This document shows positions 1 to 8,885 of a DNA stretch of 64,000 nucleotides, one piece after another. Origin of the DNA: Salipiger marinus (GTDB lineage Bacteria > Pseudomonadota > Alphaproteobacteria > Rhodobacterales > Rhodobacteraceae); assembly GCF_900100085.1 (NCBI RefSeq), contig NZ_FNEJ01000023.1, forward strand, positions 28,912-92,911, written 5' to 3'. Positions within the stretch are counted from its first letter, which is position 1; each line of letters starts with the position of its first letter. The position numbers were made by a program, and so were the translations under genes. The notes under the pieces are model-generated. The model worked only from the letters and a program-made list of their open reading frames with translations. It was not told where the DNA came from and searched no databases.

Positions 1-652
1 AATAGCGGTCGACCAGTTGATCGCGGATGTCGCGGGTCAGCAGGGTGAAGCGCACCAGTTCCTCCATCACGTCGACGATGCGGTCGTAATAGGGGGAGGG
101 TTTCATCCGGCCCTCGGCATCGAACTCGTCCCATGCCTTGGCGACGGAGGACTGGTTGGGGATGGTCAGAAGCCGCATCCAGCGCCCGAGGATCCGCAGC
201 TGGTTCACGGTGTTGAACGACTGCGAGCCGCCGCAGACCTGCATCACCGCCAGCGTCTTGCCCTGCGTGGGCCGCACCCCGCCCAAGGACAGCGGGATCC
301 AGTCGATCTGCGTCTTCATCAGCCCGGTCATGGCGCCGTGGCGTTCGGGGGAACACCACACCATGCCGTCGCACCATGTGGTCAGATCGCGCAGTTCGGC
401 GACCTTGGGGTGCTCAGGCTCTGCGCTGTCGACCAGCGGCAGACCGGCGGGATCGTAAAGCCGCGGCTCCGCCCCCATGGCGCGCAGCAGCCGCGCGGCC
501 TCTTCGGCGCAAAGCCGCGAATAGCTGCGGTCGCGCAGCGAGCCATAAAGCAGCAGGATGCGCGGCGGTTCGCTGCTGCGGTCGGGCGCAGCCAGATCGG
601 CGGCGGCGGGGATGCGGAAACAGGCGGTGTCGATATTGGGCAGGTCGGTCAT
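1..652 (-). CDS. arsH: ArsH organoarsenical/FMN reductase (3' end beyond window)
   Basis: ArsH is an NADPH-dependent FMN oxidoreductase of the flavodoxin-like fold that protects against trivalent organoarsenicals. The reading frame starts at an ATG at 652 and runs off the left edge after about 217 codons, so roughly the last 20 residues of a typical ArsH are missing. The visible protein has the flavin phosphate-binding loop [13 protein letters not shown] near residues 34-46 and the segment [13 protein letters not shown] typical of ArsH. The start codon overlaps the arsC stop as ATGA, so it is the last gene of the arsR-acr3-arsC-arsH operon and is probably translationally coupled. Family identity is clear from these motifs and the operon. 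Confidence 0.93.
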   Translation of the reverse strand, partial: MTDLPNIDTACFRIPAAADLAAPDRSSEPPRILLLYGSLRDRSYSRLCAEEAARLLRAMGAEPRLYDPAGLPLVDSAEPEHPKVAELRDLTTWCDGMVWCSPERHGAMTGLMKTQIDWIPLSLGGVRPTQGKTLAVMQVCGGSQSFNTVNQLRILGRWMRLLTIPNQSSVAKAWDEFDAEGRMKPSPYYDRIVDVMEELVRFTLLTRDIRDQLVDRY

Positions 653-1065
653 GGGCGGTGGCCTTCTTCGGTCAGGACCAGTTCCCCGTCTTCCTTGTAA
701 AGCGGGCCGGGGGGCAGGGTGTCGAGCAGATCGAGCACGGTTTCCGACGGGCGGCACAGGCGCACGCCGCGCGGGCAGGCGACGATCGGACGGTTCACGA
801 GGATGGGATGGGTCAGCATGGCGTCAAGCAGCGCGTCATCGCTCACCCCGTCCTCCAGCAGGCCCAGCTCTGCGGCGGGGGTGCCACGGCTGCGCAGTGC
901 GTCGCGCGGCCGGAGGCCCGCTGCGGCGAACAGTGCCAGAAGCTGCGGGCGGGTCCAGCCTTCGGTCAGGTAGTCGATCACCACGGGGTCGGTGCCGGAG
1001 CGGCGGATGAAGTCCAGCACGTTGCGCGACGTGCCGCAGGCGGGGTTGTGAAAGACGACGATCAT
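649..1065 (-). CDS. arsC: Arsenate reductase, glutaredoxin-coupled type
   Basis: This cytoplasmic enzyme reduces arsenate to arsenite using glutathione and glutaredoxin, supplying the substrate for the Acr3 pump. The 138-residue length is normal. Catalytic Cys10 sits in NPACGTSRN, and the [10 protein letters not shown] segment carries the arginine and proline elements conserved in the ArsC/Spx fold. It overlaps acr3 upstream and arsH downstream by four bases each (ATGA), which indicates one tightly coupled transcript. The sequence identifies the glutaredoxin-type family rather than the low-molecular-weight phosphatase type. Confidence 0.95.
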   Translation of the reverse strand: MIVVFHNPACGTSRNVLDFIRRSGTDPVVIDYLTEGWTRPQLLALFAAAGLRPRDALRSRGTPAAELGLLEDGVSDDALLDAMLTHPILVNRPIVACPRGVRLCRPSETVLDLLDTLPPGPLYKEDGELVLTEEGHRP

Positions 1066-2117
1066 GCGGGGGTTTCCGGGAAATGGCGGCGGGTGCGGTT
1101 GGCGAAGGCCACCAGCGACAGCATCACCGGCACCTCGACCAGCACGCCCACCACGGTGGCCAGCGCCGCGCCGGAGGAGAGGCCAAAGAGGCTGATCGCC
1201 ACCGCTACGGCAAGTTCGAAGAAGTTGGAGGTGCCGATCAGCGCGCAGGGGGCGGCGATGCGATGCGGCACGCGCAGCAGATGCGCGGCACCATAGGCCA
1301 GCGCGAAGATGCCATAGCTCTGGATCAGGATCGGCACCGCGATCAGCGCGATGACCATGGGCCGGTCAAGGATCACCTGACCCTGCAGGCCGAACAGGAT
1401 GGCGACGGTGGCGATCAGCCCGATGATCGACAGCGGCTTGGCCTGCGCGGCAAAGCGGGCGATGCGCTCGGGGCTGCGCAGCGCGCGGCGGGTCAGCAGC
1501 CCGGCCCCCAGCGGCAGCACCACATAAAGCAGCGTCGCCAGCACCAGCGTTTCCCACGGCACCACGATGTCGGTGACCCCCAGCAGCAGCGCCACGATGG
1601 GGGCGAAAAGCACGACCATCACCAGATCGTTGACCGACACCTGCACCAGCGTATAGGTCGCGTCGCCCCGGGTCAGCTGCGACCAGACGAAGACCATGGC
1701 GGTGCAGGGCGCGGCGCCCAGCAGGATCAGCCCGGCGGTGTATTGTGCCGCATCCTCGGGCGCGATCCACGGCGCGAACACGTAGTCAAAGAACAGCACC
1801 GCCAGCAGCGCCATGGTGAAGGGCTTCACCAGCCAGTTCACCGCCAGCGTCACCATCAGCCCGCGCGGCTGCCGCGCCACATTGGCGACGGCGCCCAGAT
1901 CGACGCTGACCATCATGGGAAACACCATGGCCCAGATCAGCACCGCGACCACAAGGTTGATGGAGGCGACCTCGGCACTGGCGATGGCGGTGACAAGGCC
2001 GGGGGCCAGCGTGCCAAGCGCAAGCCCGGCCAGCATCGCCAGCGCCACCCACAGGCTCAGAAGGCGTTCGAAAAGCCCAAGCGGCTGCGGGGCAGGGTCG
2101 GTGGCAGAATGGGTCAT
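1062..2117 (-). CDS. acr3: ACR3-family arsenite efflux permease
   Basis: Acr3 is an inner-membrane arsenite exporter with ten transmembrane helices driven by the proton motive force. The protein (351 residues) is hydrophobic throughout and contains the family segment [20 protein letters not shown] with its conserved functional cysteine near residue 129. It also has the [12 protein letters not shown] segment of the family. It starts 15 bases downstream of the arsR stop and overlaps arsC. The arrangement gives sensor, pump, reductase and ArsH in one operon. The name arsB is sometimes used for it, but the sequence is of the Acr3 type, not the ArsB/NhaD type. Confidence 0.95.
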   Translation of the reverse strand: MTHSATDPAPQPLGLFERLLSLWVALAMLAGLALGTLAPGLVTAIASAEVASINLVVAVLIWAMVFPMMVSVDLGAVANVARQPRGLMVTLAVNWLVKPFTMALLAVLFFDYVFAPWIAPEDAAQYTAGLILLGAAPCTAMVFVWSQLTRGDATYTLVQVSVNDLVMVVLFAPIVALLLGVTDIVVPWETLVLATLLYVVLPLGAGLLTRRALRSPERIARFAAQAKPLSIIGLIATVAILFGLQGQVILDRPMVIALIAVPILIQSYGIFALAYGAAHLLRVPHRIAAPCALIGTSNFFELAVAVAISLFGLSSGAALATVVGVLVEVPVMLSLVAFANRTRRHFPETPA

Positions 2118-2132
2118 AAAGTCCTCTAAACG

Positions 2133-2465
2133 TCAGCAGGGGCAGGACAGCTGGTCCAGCATGGGTTGGCACTGTTCTGGCCTGCCGCCGCAACAGTCCT
2201 GTATCAGGAAGCCAAGAAGATCGCGCATCTGCTCCATCCGGGCGAAATAGCGGATCGACCGGCCCTCGCGGGCAGAGCGCACCAGCCCGGCGGCGGCCAG
2301 AATGGTCAGGTTGTTGGACAGGGTGTTGGCGCGGATCTGCAGCGCCTCGGCGATCTCTCCCGCCGCCATGCCCTCGGGGCCCGCGCGGACCAGCAGGCGG
2401 AACGTGTCGAGCCGCAGGTCATGGGCAAGGGCGGAGAGGGAGTCGAGCGCATCTGTCTTTTCCAT
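2133..2465 (-). CDS. arsR: ArsR/SmtB-family arsenic-responsive repressor
   Basis: This is a dimeric winged-helix repressor (110 residues) that releases DNA when arsenite binds cysteine thiolates. The helix-turn-helix region is near residues 35-75 (AGEIAEALQIRANTLSNNLT). The likely metalloid-binding cysteines are at the C terminus: a CC pair near residue 91, one more in PEQCQP, and CPC as the last three residues. Such C-terminal triads are known in some ArsR lineages, unlike the classical CVC in the recognition helix. There is no Shine-Dalgarno sequence before the ATG, and a promoter-like element sits so close that the mRNA may be leaderless. Confidence 0.93.
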   Translation of the reverse strand: MEKTDALDSLSALAHDLRLDTFRLLVRAGPEGMAAGEIAEALQIRANTLSNNLTILAAAGLVRSAREGRSIRYFARMEQMRDLLGFLIQDCCGGRPEQCQPMLDQLSCPC

Positions 2466-2501
2466 GTTTCATGTAATAATGAAATGATGGCGCGCCTGCA
2501 A
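2463..2501 (-). promoter_or_regulatory. arsR promoter with ArsR operator around the -10
   Basis: Read on the minus strand, TTGCAG (2496-2501) is followed after 17 bases by TATTAC (2473-2478), a good sigma-70 pair. The -10 is the spacer of a perfect inverted repeat, TTTCAT (2467-2472) and ATGAAA (2479-2484). The expected transcription start falls on or next to the A of the arsR ATG at 2465. An ArsR dimer on the inverted repeat would cover the -10. The bases and spacing are seen directly. The promoter and operator roles are inferred. Confidence 0.55.
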
Positions 2502-2574
2502 GCCCCGCTCCGCGTGGTGCGACCGATGCGCTCAGGGGCTTCCGCGCTGCGCGGGTCCGGCGCTACAAGAGCGC

Positions 2575-2931
2575 ATGATCCGACGCAGCCGCCAAAGTCT
2601 TGTGCTGATCTCGGCCGCGCTGCTGCTGGCGCTGGCCAGCATCGGCTTTGCCGCGCGCATGGCGCCCGAAGCAGCTTCGGCTCAGGGCGGGCTGGGGGCT
2701 TACCTCGCCATGGGGGGCAGTCTGGAGGATCTCTGCGCCGACGGGCTGCCCGGTCATGACCATGACTGCCCGCTCTGCCGCCTGCTGTCCGATCCGCCCG
2801 ACATGGCGCCGCCTGTCCTTGCGCTGCGGCTGCGCTGCGCCTTCGGGGCGGTGCCGCTGGCCGATCTGCGCCTGTCGCCGCGCCGGGGCAATCCGCATGT
2901 GGCGCCGCGCGCGCCTCCGGCTCTGGTCTGA
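2575..2931 (+). CDS. DUF2946-like exported small protein
   Basis: This 118-residue protein has an N-terminal hydrophobic segment (residues 8-26) that is either a signal peptide or a membrane anchor. It also has a metal-ligand-like stretch, GHDHDCPLCRL, near residues 60-70. The HDCPLC motif and the proline-rich C terminus ending in RAPPAL are typical of DUF2946 proteins. These are often encoded beside copper-handling genes. It is followed by PCuAC and Sco genes on the same strand, so a role in periplasmic copper supply is likely by context only. It is divergent from arsR, with 109 bases between them. Confidence 0.72.
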   Translation: MIRRSRQSLVLISAALLLALASIGFAARMAPEAASAQGGLGAYLAMGGSLEDLCADGLPGHDHDCPLCRLLSDPPDMAPPVLALRLRCAFGAVPLADLRLSPRRGNPHVAPRAPPALV

Positions 2932-3012
2932 TCCCGTGGCGCCGGGTGCGGCGCCTGACCAGACCTTTGCGCAGGCCGCTTTGCGTCCCCGCGCCTTTTC
3001 CGGAGAAAGACC

Positions 3013-3570
3013 ATGCTGAAAACCACGCTTTGCGTGCTGGCGCTTTGCGCCGCCCCCCTTGCCGCCGTAGCCCAGCACAGCGGCGATGCCTTGCCCAGCC
3101 CGACCGGATCGAGCCAGAGCTTGGGCGATCTGGTGCTGACGGACGGGTTTTCCCGCGCCACCCTGCCCAATGCCCCCGTGGCGGGCGGCTTTGTGACCAT
3201 CACCAATACCGGCAGCGCCGATGACCGGCTGATCGCCGCGAACTCGGACGTGGCCGGGCATGTGGAGGTGCACGAGATGGCGATGGAGGGGCAGGTGATG
3301 CGGATGCGCGGCCTGCCCGAGGGCCTGCCGATCCCGGCGGGGGAAACGGTGACGCTGAAACCCGGCGGCTATCACCTGATGCTCATGGACCTGCGCGAGG
3401 CCCTGACCGAAGGCGAAACCGTCTCTGTCACGCTGACCTTCGAACGCGCCGGCACGGTCGAGATGCCGCTGGTCATCGGGGCGTCCAACGCCACCGCCGT
3501 GGCGGGGCAGTCCGCCGGGCAGTCCGGCCATGACGGCATGGATCACGGGGCGATGGACCATGGAAAGTAA
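3013..3570 (+). CDS. pccA: PCuAC-type periplasmic copper chaperone
   Basis: PCuAC proteins bind Cu(I) in the periplasm and deliver it to the CuA or CuB site of haem-copper oxidases. This one has a signal peptide (about residues 1-20, cleaved after VAA-Q). It has the methionine/histidine copper motif: VHEMAMEGQVMRM followed after about 20 residues by HLMLMD. A His/Met-rich tail (HDGMDHGAMDHGK) adds possible copper ligands. GGAGAA precedes the ATG. The gene overlaps the next gene, a Sco protein, by 11 bases, which fits joint action in cytochrome oxidase copper loading. Confidence 0.9.
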   Translation: MLKTTLCVLALCAAPLAAVAQHSGDALPSPTGSSQSLGDLVLTDGFSRATLPNAPVAGGFVTITNTGSADDRLIAANSDVAGHVEVHEMAMEGQVMRMRGLPEGLPIPAGETVTLKPGGYHLMLMDLREALTEGETVSVTLTFERAGTVEMPLVIGASNATAVAGQSAGQSGHDGMDHGAMDHGK

Positions 3571-4168
3571 CCCCCACCGCCGCATCACCCTGCTTCGCGT
3601 CGCGCTGTGGGGGCTGGTCCTGCTGGCGCTGCTGGCGCTCCTGTGGGTCCGCGTCATCGCCCCGCGGCTGACGCAGGATCTGACCGACACGCTGGGGCAG
3701 GGCAGCTATCAGCTGACCGCCACCGATGGCACCACCTTCACCGAGGACACGCTGCGCGGCGCGCCCTCTGCGGTGTTTTTCGGCTTCACCCATTGCCCCG
3801 AGGTCTGCCCGACCACGCTGGGCGACATTGCCACATGGCAGGAGGGGCTGCAGGCCGAAGGACGCGATCTGCGGGTGTTCTTTGCCACGGTCGATCCCGA
3901 ACGCGACACGCCGGATCTGCTGGGCGAGTATGTGTCCTGGGTGCCGGGCGTCACCGGGCTTTCGGGCGATCCGGCAGAGGTGAAAAAGGCCATCGAGGCG
4001 TTCCGCATCTTCGCCGCCAAGGTGCCGATGGAGGGCGGTGGCTACACCATGGACCATTCCGCCATGGTGCTGCTGTTCGACGCGCGGGGCCGCTATGCGG
4101 GCTTCATCTCCTATCAGGAGGAGTATGACCGGGCGATGGACAAGCTGCGCGGGCTGACCGGCGCCTGA
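3560..4168 (+). CDS. senC: SCO1/SenC/PrrC copper metallochaperone
   Basis: Sco proteins are membrane-anchored thioredoxin-fold proteins that metallate or reduce the CuA site of cytochrome oxidase. The protein has one N-terminal transmembrane helix (residues 11-31). The copper-binding FTHCPEVCPTT (CxxxC) is near residue 80 and the distal histidine is in YTMDHSAM near residue 165. I chose the ATG at 3560 because it places MESN just before the helix. An upstream in-frame ATG at 3530 would add ten unlikely residues within the PCuAC gene. In Rhodobacter relatives the homologue PrrC also signals redox state to PrrB, but no prrA or prrB is adjacent here. Confidence 0.93.
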   Translation: MESNPHRRITLLRVALWGLVLLALLALLWVRVIAPRLTQDLTDTLGQGSYQLTATDGTTFTEDTLRGAPSAVFFGFTHCPEVCPTTLGDIATWQEGLQAEGRDLRVFFATVDPERDTPDLLGEYVSWVPGVTGLSGDPAEVKKAIEAFRIFAAKVPMEGGGYTMDHSAMVLLFDARGRYAGFISYQEEYDRAMDKLRGLTGA

Positions 4169-4270
4169 GCCTGACCGGCGGGGAGTCGCCGTGTGATCGG
4201 CGGCCCCTTGCCGGGCGCGGTGCGGCGGGCCACTCTGCGCCAAAGCCAGACAAAAGGCAGAGGCAGGCAA

Positions 4271-5515
4271 ATGACCCTTTCAAGACGATCCCTGATGTGG
4301 AGCGGTGGCGCGCTGGCGCTGCTGGCGGGCTGTGGCGGCGGCATGGCGCCCATGGGCGGCGGTATGGCGCCGGTCGATGATCCGGGCCTGCGCCCGCAGC
4401 CCAATGCGGGCTGGGATGCGTGGGTTGCAGGGTTCCGCGGGCGCGCGCAGCAGGCGGGCATTTCGCCCGGCACCTTCGATGCGGGCTTCCGCGCGGCGGG
4501 GTTCCTGCCCGGCGTGGTCGACCGCGACCGCAACCAGACCGAATTCACCCGCACGCTGGAAGATTACCTCGCCATCACCGCCTCTGAAACCAAGGTGCGC
4601 GAGGGAAGGGCGAAGCTGGGCCAGTATCTGGCGCTGCTGCAGGAGATCGAAGGCCGCTATGGCGTGCCGCCGCAGGTCGTGGCGGCGGTCTGGGGCATGG
4701 AAAGCAATTACGGCAGCCGCCGGGGCGACATTCCGGTGCTGTCGGCCACCTCCACGCTGGCTTATGACGGGCGGCGGGGCGCGTTTTTCGAGGCGCAGGC
4801 GCTGTCGGCGCTGCGCATTCTGGAACGGGGCGACGTGACGCCCGCGCGGCTGGTGGGCAGCTGGGCCGGGGCCATGGGCCACACGCAGTTCATCCCCACC
4901 ACCTATCAGGATTTTGCCGTGGATTTCCGGGGCGACGGGCGGCGCGACATCTGGTCGGAAGATCCGACCGACGGTCTGGCCTCCACCGCCAATTATCTGG
5001 CGAAAAGCGGCTGGCGGCGCGGCGAGCCCTGGGGGCTGGAAGTGGTGCTGCCTGCGGGCTTCGACACCGGGCTGGCGGGACGCGGCAGCACGCGGGGCGA
5101 CTGGGCCGCGCTGGGCGTCCGCGCCGCCTCGGGCGGGGCGCTGCCGGGGGGCGCGTCGTCGCTGATCCTGCCTGCGGGGCCGACCGGCCCGGCCTTTCTG
5201 GTCTATCGCAATTTTGGGGTGATCCTGCGTTACAATAATGCCGAGAAATACGGCATCGGCGTCGGGCATCTGTCGGACCGGCTGCTGGGGGCGGGGCCGC
5301 TGCGCGGCAGTTTCCCACCCGACCGCTTCGGCCTGACGCTGGAGGAGCGCAAGGCGCTGCAGGCCCGGCTTAACGCGGGCGGATTCGAGGCGGGCACGCC
5401 GGATGGCGTGCTGGGCTCGCGCACCACGGCGGCCATCGAAGCCTATCAGGCGCAGGCCGGGCTCGCGGTGACCGGAGAGCCGTCGCCCGCGCTGCTCGCG
5501 CGGCTCGGCGGCTGA
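4271..5515 (+). CDS. mltB: Lytic murein transglycosylase (MltB-like lipoprotein)
   Basis: This enzyme cleaves peptidoglycan glycan strands, forming 1,6-anhydro ends. The 414-residue protein starts with a lipoprotein signal (RRSLM, then LLAGC lipobox near residue 21). It carries an SLT_2 catalytic domain (about residues 45-330) with the catalytic glutamate in VWGMESNYG. It ends in a peptidoglycan-binding domain 1 (about residues 350-412, with DGVLGSRTTAAIEAYQ). The ATG at 4271 gives the signal peptide, and longer in-frame starts upstream do not. It appears to be a single-gene unit ending just before an intergenic repeat. Confidence 0.93.
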   Translation: MTLSRRSLMWSGGALALLAGCGGGMAPMGGGMAPVDDPGLRPQPNAGWDAWVAGFRGRAQQAGISPGTFDAGFRAAGFLPGVVDRDRNQTEFTRTLEDYLAITASETKVREGRAKLGQYLALLQEIEGRYGVPPQVVAAVWGMESNYGSRRGDIPVLSATSTLAYDGRRGAFFEAQALSALRILERGDVTPARLVGSWAGAMGHTQFIPTTYQDFAVDFRGDGRRDIWSEDPTDGLASTANYLAKSGWRRGEPWGLEVVLPAGFDTGLAGRGSTRGDWAALGVRAASGGALPGGASSLILPAGPTGPAFLVYRNFGVILRYNNAEKYGIGVGHLSDRLLGAGPLRGSFPPDRFGLTLEERKALQARLNAGGFEAGTPDGVLGSRTTAAIEAYQAQAGLAVTGEPSPALLARLGG

Positions 5516-5528
5516 GAGAGGCGGGGGA

Positions 5529-5590
5529 GGGGGCTCTGCCCCCTCTTGGCCTGCGGCCAATTCACCCCCGGAGTTTAGGGGCAAGATGAA
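5529..5590 (+). repeat. Intergenic repeat family 1, copy A
   Basis: This stretch begins with the hairpin GGGGGCTCTGCCCCC (5529-5543) and ends with TTTAGGGGCAAGATGAA. It is nearly identical to copies at 29064-29123 (same orientation) and 28245-28305 (inverted). Here it lies between two convergent genes, where the GC hairpin could act as a bidirectional terminator. The ATGAA at its end opens a short reading frame inside the antisense of the deaminase gene, which I do not consider real. Confidence 0.85.
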
Positions 5591-5605
5591 GGGGCGCGCC
5601 GCCGG

Positions 5606-6895
5606 TCAGTGTGGCGGCAGCGTGTGGCGGCGGCGCACCGTCTGCGGGCGCCCGGTCAGGCCGAGCCGCGCGTCGTTGCGCGCCTGCCGCGACACCACCC
5701 GGCCCTTGGAGATCACGCAGAGCCGGTCGGGACGCAGCCGCAGCGCCTCGACGGCATCGCCCGCATCCAGCACCACCAGCGAGGCGCGCTTGCCCGGTGC
5801 CAGCCCGTAGTCCGGCAGGCCAAGGATGGCGGCATTGTCTTCGGTCACCATGGTGAAGCAGCGCGCCATGTCCTGCGGCGAGGTCATCTGCGCCACATGC
5901 AGCCCCATGAAGGCCACGTCCAGCATGTCGCCGGTGCCCAGCGAATACCACGGGTCGCGCACGCAGTCCTGCCCCCAGCCGACGCGGATGCCCTGCGCCT
6001 GCATCTCCCGCACCCGGGTCAGGCCGCGCCGCTTGGGGTAGCTGTCATGCCGCCCCTGCAGCACGATGTTGATGAGCGGGTTGGGGATGGCGGCGATCTG
6101 CGCCTCGGCGATCAGCGGCAGCAGTTTGGAGACATAGTAATTGTCCATGGAGTGCATGGAGGTCAGGTGGCTGGCCGCCACCCGCCCGTGCAGGCCAAGC
6201 CGCTGCACCTCATAGGCCAGCGTTTCGATATGGCGCGACAGCGGGTCGTCGGTTTCGTCGCAATGGATGTCCACCGGCAGGCCGCGATCGGCGGCGATCT
6301 CGCAGAGCTGCGTCAGCGAGGCCGCGCCCTGTTCCATCGTGCGTTCGAAATGCGGGATGCCGCCCACCACGTCCACGCCCATGTCCAGCGCGCGCAGCAG
6401 GTTCTGCTGCCCGGTGGGGCTGCGCAGGAAGCCGTCCTGCGGAAAGGCCACCAGCTGCAGGTCGAGATAGGGCTTCACCCGCTCGCGCACCTCCAGCATG
6501 GCGGTGACGGTGTTCAGATGGTCCGGCGTGGTGTCCACATGGGTGCGGATCGCCAGCAGGCCCAGCGACACGGCCCAGTCGCAATAGGTCAGGGCGCGGT
6601 CCACCATCTCGTCGACCGTGGCCTGATCGCGCAGTTCGCCCCAGAGGCTGATGCCTTCGAGCAGCGTGCCCGAGGCGTTGATGCGCGGCGTGCCGTAGCT
6701 GAGCGTCGCATCCATGTGGAAATGCGGATCGACAAAGGGCGGGCTGACCAGATCGCCCTGCGCGTCGATCACCTCGCCCGCGTCGCTGCCGGACAGGTCG
6801 CCCATGGCGGCGATGCGGTCGCCGGTGATGCCGATGTCCAGCACGCGGCCATCGGGCAGGGTGCCGCCCGTCACAAGAAGGTCAAAGCTGGCCAT
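5606..6895 (-). CDS. Cytosine-deaminase-like amidohydrolase
   Basis: This is a 429-residue amidohydrolase of the CodA family, predicted to deaminate a pyrimidine or related nitrogen heterocycle in the cytoplasm. All E. coli CodA metal and catalytic positions are found with a constant offset of three: His58 and His60 (PHFHMD), Gln153, His211 and Glu214 (HCDET), His243 (SHLTSMHS), Asp310 and Trp316. The residue matching CodA Asp314 is Cys311, so substrate preference may differ from cytosine. The ATG at 6895 overlaps the stop of the upstream permease gene. Its place as last gene of a BMP-type ABC importer operon suggests that it acts on the imported base. AtzC-like or isoguanine-type activities are alternatives. 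Confidence 0.88.
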   Translation of the reverse strand: MASFDLLVTGGTLPDGRVLDIGITGDRIAAMGDLSGSDAGEVIDAQGDLVSPPFVDPHFHMDATLSYGTPRINASGTLLEGISLWGELRDQATVDEMVDRALTYCDWAVSLGLLAIRTHVDTTPDHLNTVTAMLEVRERVKPYLDLQLVAFPQDGFLRSPTGQQNLLRALDMGVDVVGGIPHFERTMEQGAASLTQLCEIAADRGLPVDIHCDETDDPLSRHIETLAYEVQRLGLHGRVAASHLTSMHSMDNYYVSKLLPLIAEAQIAAIPNPLINIVLQGRHDSYPKRRGLTRVREMQAQGIRVGWGQDCVRDPWYSLGTGDMLDVAFMGLHVAQMTSPQDMARCFTMVTEDNAAILGLPDYGLAPGKRASLVVLDAGDAVEALRLRPDRLCVISKGRVVSRQARNDARLGLTGRPQTVRRRHTLPPH

Positions 6896-7842
6896 CAGCG
6901 CTCTCCACGGTTGAAAGGGGTCATCAGGGCGGCGGGAATCTCGGCCCGGCGCGACATCAGGATCAGCGCGAGGATCGACAGCAGGTAAGGCACCATCAGG
7001 AACACCTGATAGGGCACCACCTGTCCCAGCGGCGTCTGCTGCATGCGGATCTGCAGCGCGTCGAAGCCAGCAAACAGCAGCGCCCCCAGCAGCGCCTTGC
7101 CCGGGCGCCACGCGCCGAACACCACCAGCGCGATGCAGATCCAGCCGCGACCGTTCACCATCTCGAAGAAGAAGCTGGAAAAGGCCGACATGGTCAGGAA
7201 GGCGCCGCCCACGGCCATCAGCCCGGATCCGGCGATCACCGCCCCCATGCGCAGCCCGGTCACCGACAGGCCCTGCGCCGCCACCGCCTGCGGGTTTTCC
7301 CCCGCCGCGCGCAGCGCCAGCCCCAGCGGCGTGCGGTAGAGCACGAAGGCCACCATCCCGGCCAGCCCAAAGCCTGCCCATGTCAGCGCGGTCTGGGAAA
7401 ACAGCGCCTCGCCCAGCCATGGCAGATCCGACAGGCCCGGGATGTGCAGCGGCGCGAAGGGCTCGATCCGGGGCGGGCTCGTGACCTCGGGCAGGGCCAG
7501 ACGGTAGGCGAAGGAGGCGGTGGCGGTGGCCAGCAGCGTGATGCCCAGCCCCACCACATGCTGCGACAGGCCGAAGGGCACGGTCAGCGTGGCATGCAGC
7601 GCGCCAAAGGCCATGCCCGCCAGCAGCGCCACGCCCACCCCCGGCCACAGCCCCAGCCCGGCATAGACCGCGATCCAGCCGGTAAAGGCGCCGATCACCA
7701 TGATCCCCTCGATCCCGAGGTTCAGCACGCCCGCGCGTTCGCAGATCAGCTCGCCCATGGTGGCAAAGATCAGCGGCGAGGCGATGCGCAGCACGGCGGC
7801 CCAGAAGCTGGCCTGCATCAGGATGTCGAAAAGCTCGGTCAT
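6895..7842 (-). CDS. ABC transporter permease (BMP/nucleoside type)
   Basis: This is the second inner-membrane permease (315 residues) of a BMP-family importer, in the BPD_transp_2 family. It has about eight hydrophobic segments and the signature GELICERAGVLNLGIEGIMV near residues 30-50, which marks the YufQ/NupQ-like subunit of nucleoside importers. AAGENPQAVAAQGL near residue 180 is the cytoplasmic coupling loop. It overlaps the other permease by four bases and the deaminase by one, indicating a tightly coupled operon. Confidence 0.92.
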   Translation of the reverse strand: MTELFDILMQASFWAAVLRIASPLIFATMGELICERAGVLNLGIEGIMVIGAFTGWIAVYAGLGLWPGVGVALLAGMAFGALHATLTVPFGLSQHVVGLGITLLATATASFAYRLALPEVTSPPRIEPFAPLHIPGLSDLPWLGEALFSQTALTWAGFGLAGMVAFVLYRTPLGLALRAAGENPQAVAAQGLSVTGLRMGAVIAGSGLMAVGGAFLTMSAFSSFFFEMVNGRGWICIALVVFGAWRPGKALLGALLFAGFDALQIRMQQTPLGQVVPYQVFLMVPYLLSILALILMSRRAEIPAALMTPFNRGER

Positions 7843-8885
7843 CCGCGCACCACCCGCATCCGTGTCAGCAGCAGCGCCAGCACCATGAACAGCAGCGCCG
7901 TGGCCAGCAGCATGTCGGCGATGTAGGTGGGCACCCCCGCCGCGCGCGACATGCTGTCGGCGCCCACGAAGATGCCCGCGACGAACAGCGCCGACACCAC
8001 CACGCCCAAGGGATGCAGCAGCGCCAGCATGGCGACGATGATGCCGGTATAGCCAAAGCCGGGCGACAGATCGGCGGTCAGGTTGCCCTTCAGCCCCGCC
8101 ACCTCGGAAAAGCCTGCAAGGGCGGCAAGCCCGCCCGAGATCAGCGCCGTCTTGACCAGCACCCGGCCCACCGGGATGCCTGCAAACCGCGCCGCCTGCG
8201 GGCTGAGCCCCACGGCGCGGATTTCGTATCCCAGCGTGGTGCGGGTCTGCATCAGCCAGATTCCCGCCGCACAGATCAGCGCCAGCGCGAAGCCCCAGTG
8301 CAGCCGCAGCCCCTCGGCCAGCCGGGGCAGGCGCGCGTCGCGGGGCAGGGCCGGGGATTTGGGCCAGCCCATGCCCATCGGATCCTTCAGCGGCCCCTCC
8401 AGCAGGTAAGAGATCAGCAGCGCCATGATGAAATTCAGCAGCAGCGTGGTCACCACCTCGTCGACGCCCATCCGGGTCTTGAGCAGCACCGGCCCCAGCA
8501 GCACCAGCGCCCCGGCCAGCACCGCCGCCCCGGCCATCAGCGGCAGCGCCAGCGGGCCGGGCAGGCCCGCCTGCGTGCCCACCACCACGGTCAGCAGCGC
8601 GCCCGCGTAAAGCTGCGCCTCGGCGCCGATGTTCCAGAGCTTGGCGCGGAAGGCCACCGCCACCGCCAGCCCGGTAAAGATCAGCGGCGTCGCGCGGTTC
8701 AGGGTTTCCAGCGCCGCGAACTTGCTGCCGACGGCGCCCTGCAGGATCAGCCCCAGCGTGGCCAAGGGATCGGCCCCCGCCAGCATCGCCAGCGCCGAGG
8801 CGACCAGCACCGTGGCGGCAAGCGCCAGCGCGGGCAGGCCCAGCCTGCGCGCCAGAGAGGGCGCGGCGATGGGTTCAAGCCGCAT
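7839..8885 (-). CDS. ABC transporter permease (BMP/nucleoside type)
   Basis: This is the first permease (348 residues) of the importer, in the BPD_transp_2 family and resembling YufP/NupP. It contains many hydrophobic helices and the family segment AKLWNIGAEAQLYAGALL near residue 80. It also has the coupling loop IRAVGLSPQAARFAGI near residue 225. It starts 11 bases before the end of the ATPase gene and overlaps the second permease, so all subunits should be made from one mRNA. The substrate is not visible from the sequence. Purine or pyrimidine nucleosides or bases are expected for the family. Confidence 0.92.
   Translation of the reverse strand: MRLEPIAAPSLARRLGLPALALAATVLVASALAMLAGADPLATLGLILQGAVGSKFAALETLNRATPLIFTGLAVAVAFRAKLWNIGAEAQLYAGALLTVVVGTQAGLPGPLALPLMAGAAVLAGALVLLGPVLLKTRMGVDEVVTTLLLNFIMALLISYLLEGPLKDPMGMGWPKSPALPRDARLPRLAEGLRLHWGFALALICAAGIWLMQTRTTLGYEIRAVGLSPQAARFAGIPVGRVLVKTALISGGLAALAGFSEVAGLKGNLTADLSPGFGYTGIIVAMLALLHPLGVVVSALFVAGIFVGADSMSRAAGVPTYIADMLLATALLFMVLALLLTRMRVVRG

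Noticed and set aside
5586..5810. 74-codon plus-strand frame starting in repeat copy A
   Set aside because: The ATG belongs to the repeat and the rest is antisense to the deaminase gene. The translation has no protein character.
5606..7648. Apparent permease-deaminase fusion of 680 residues
   Set aside because: The upstream part is an out-of-frame reading of the permease gene. The deaminase family N terminus starts at the ATG at 6895.
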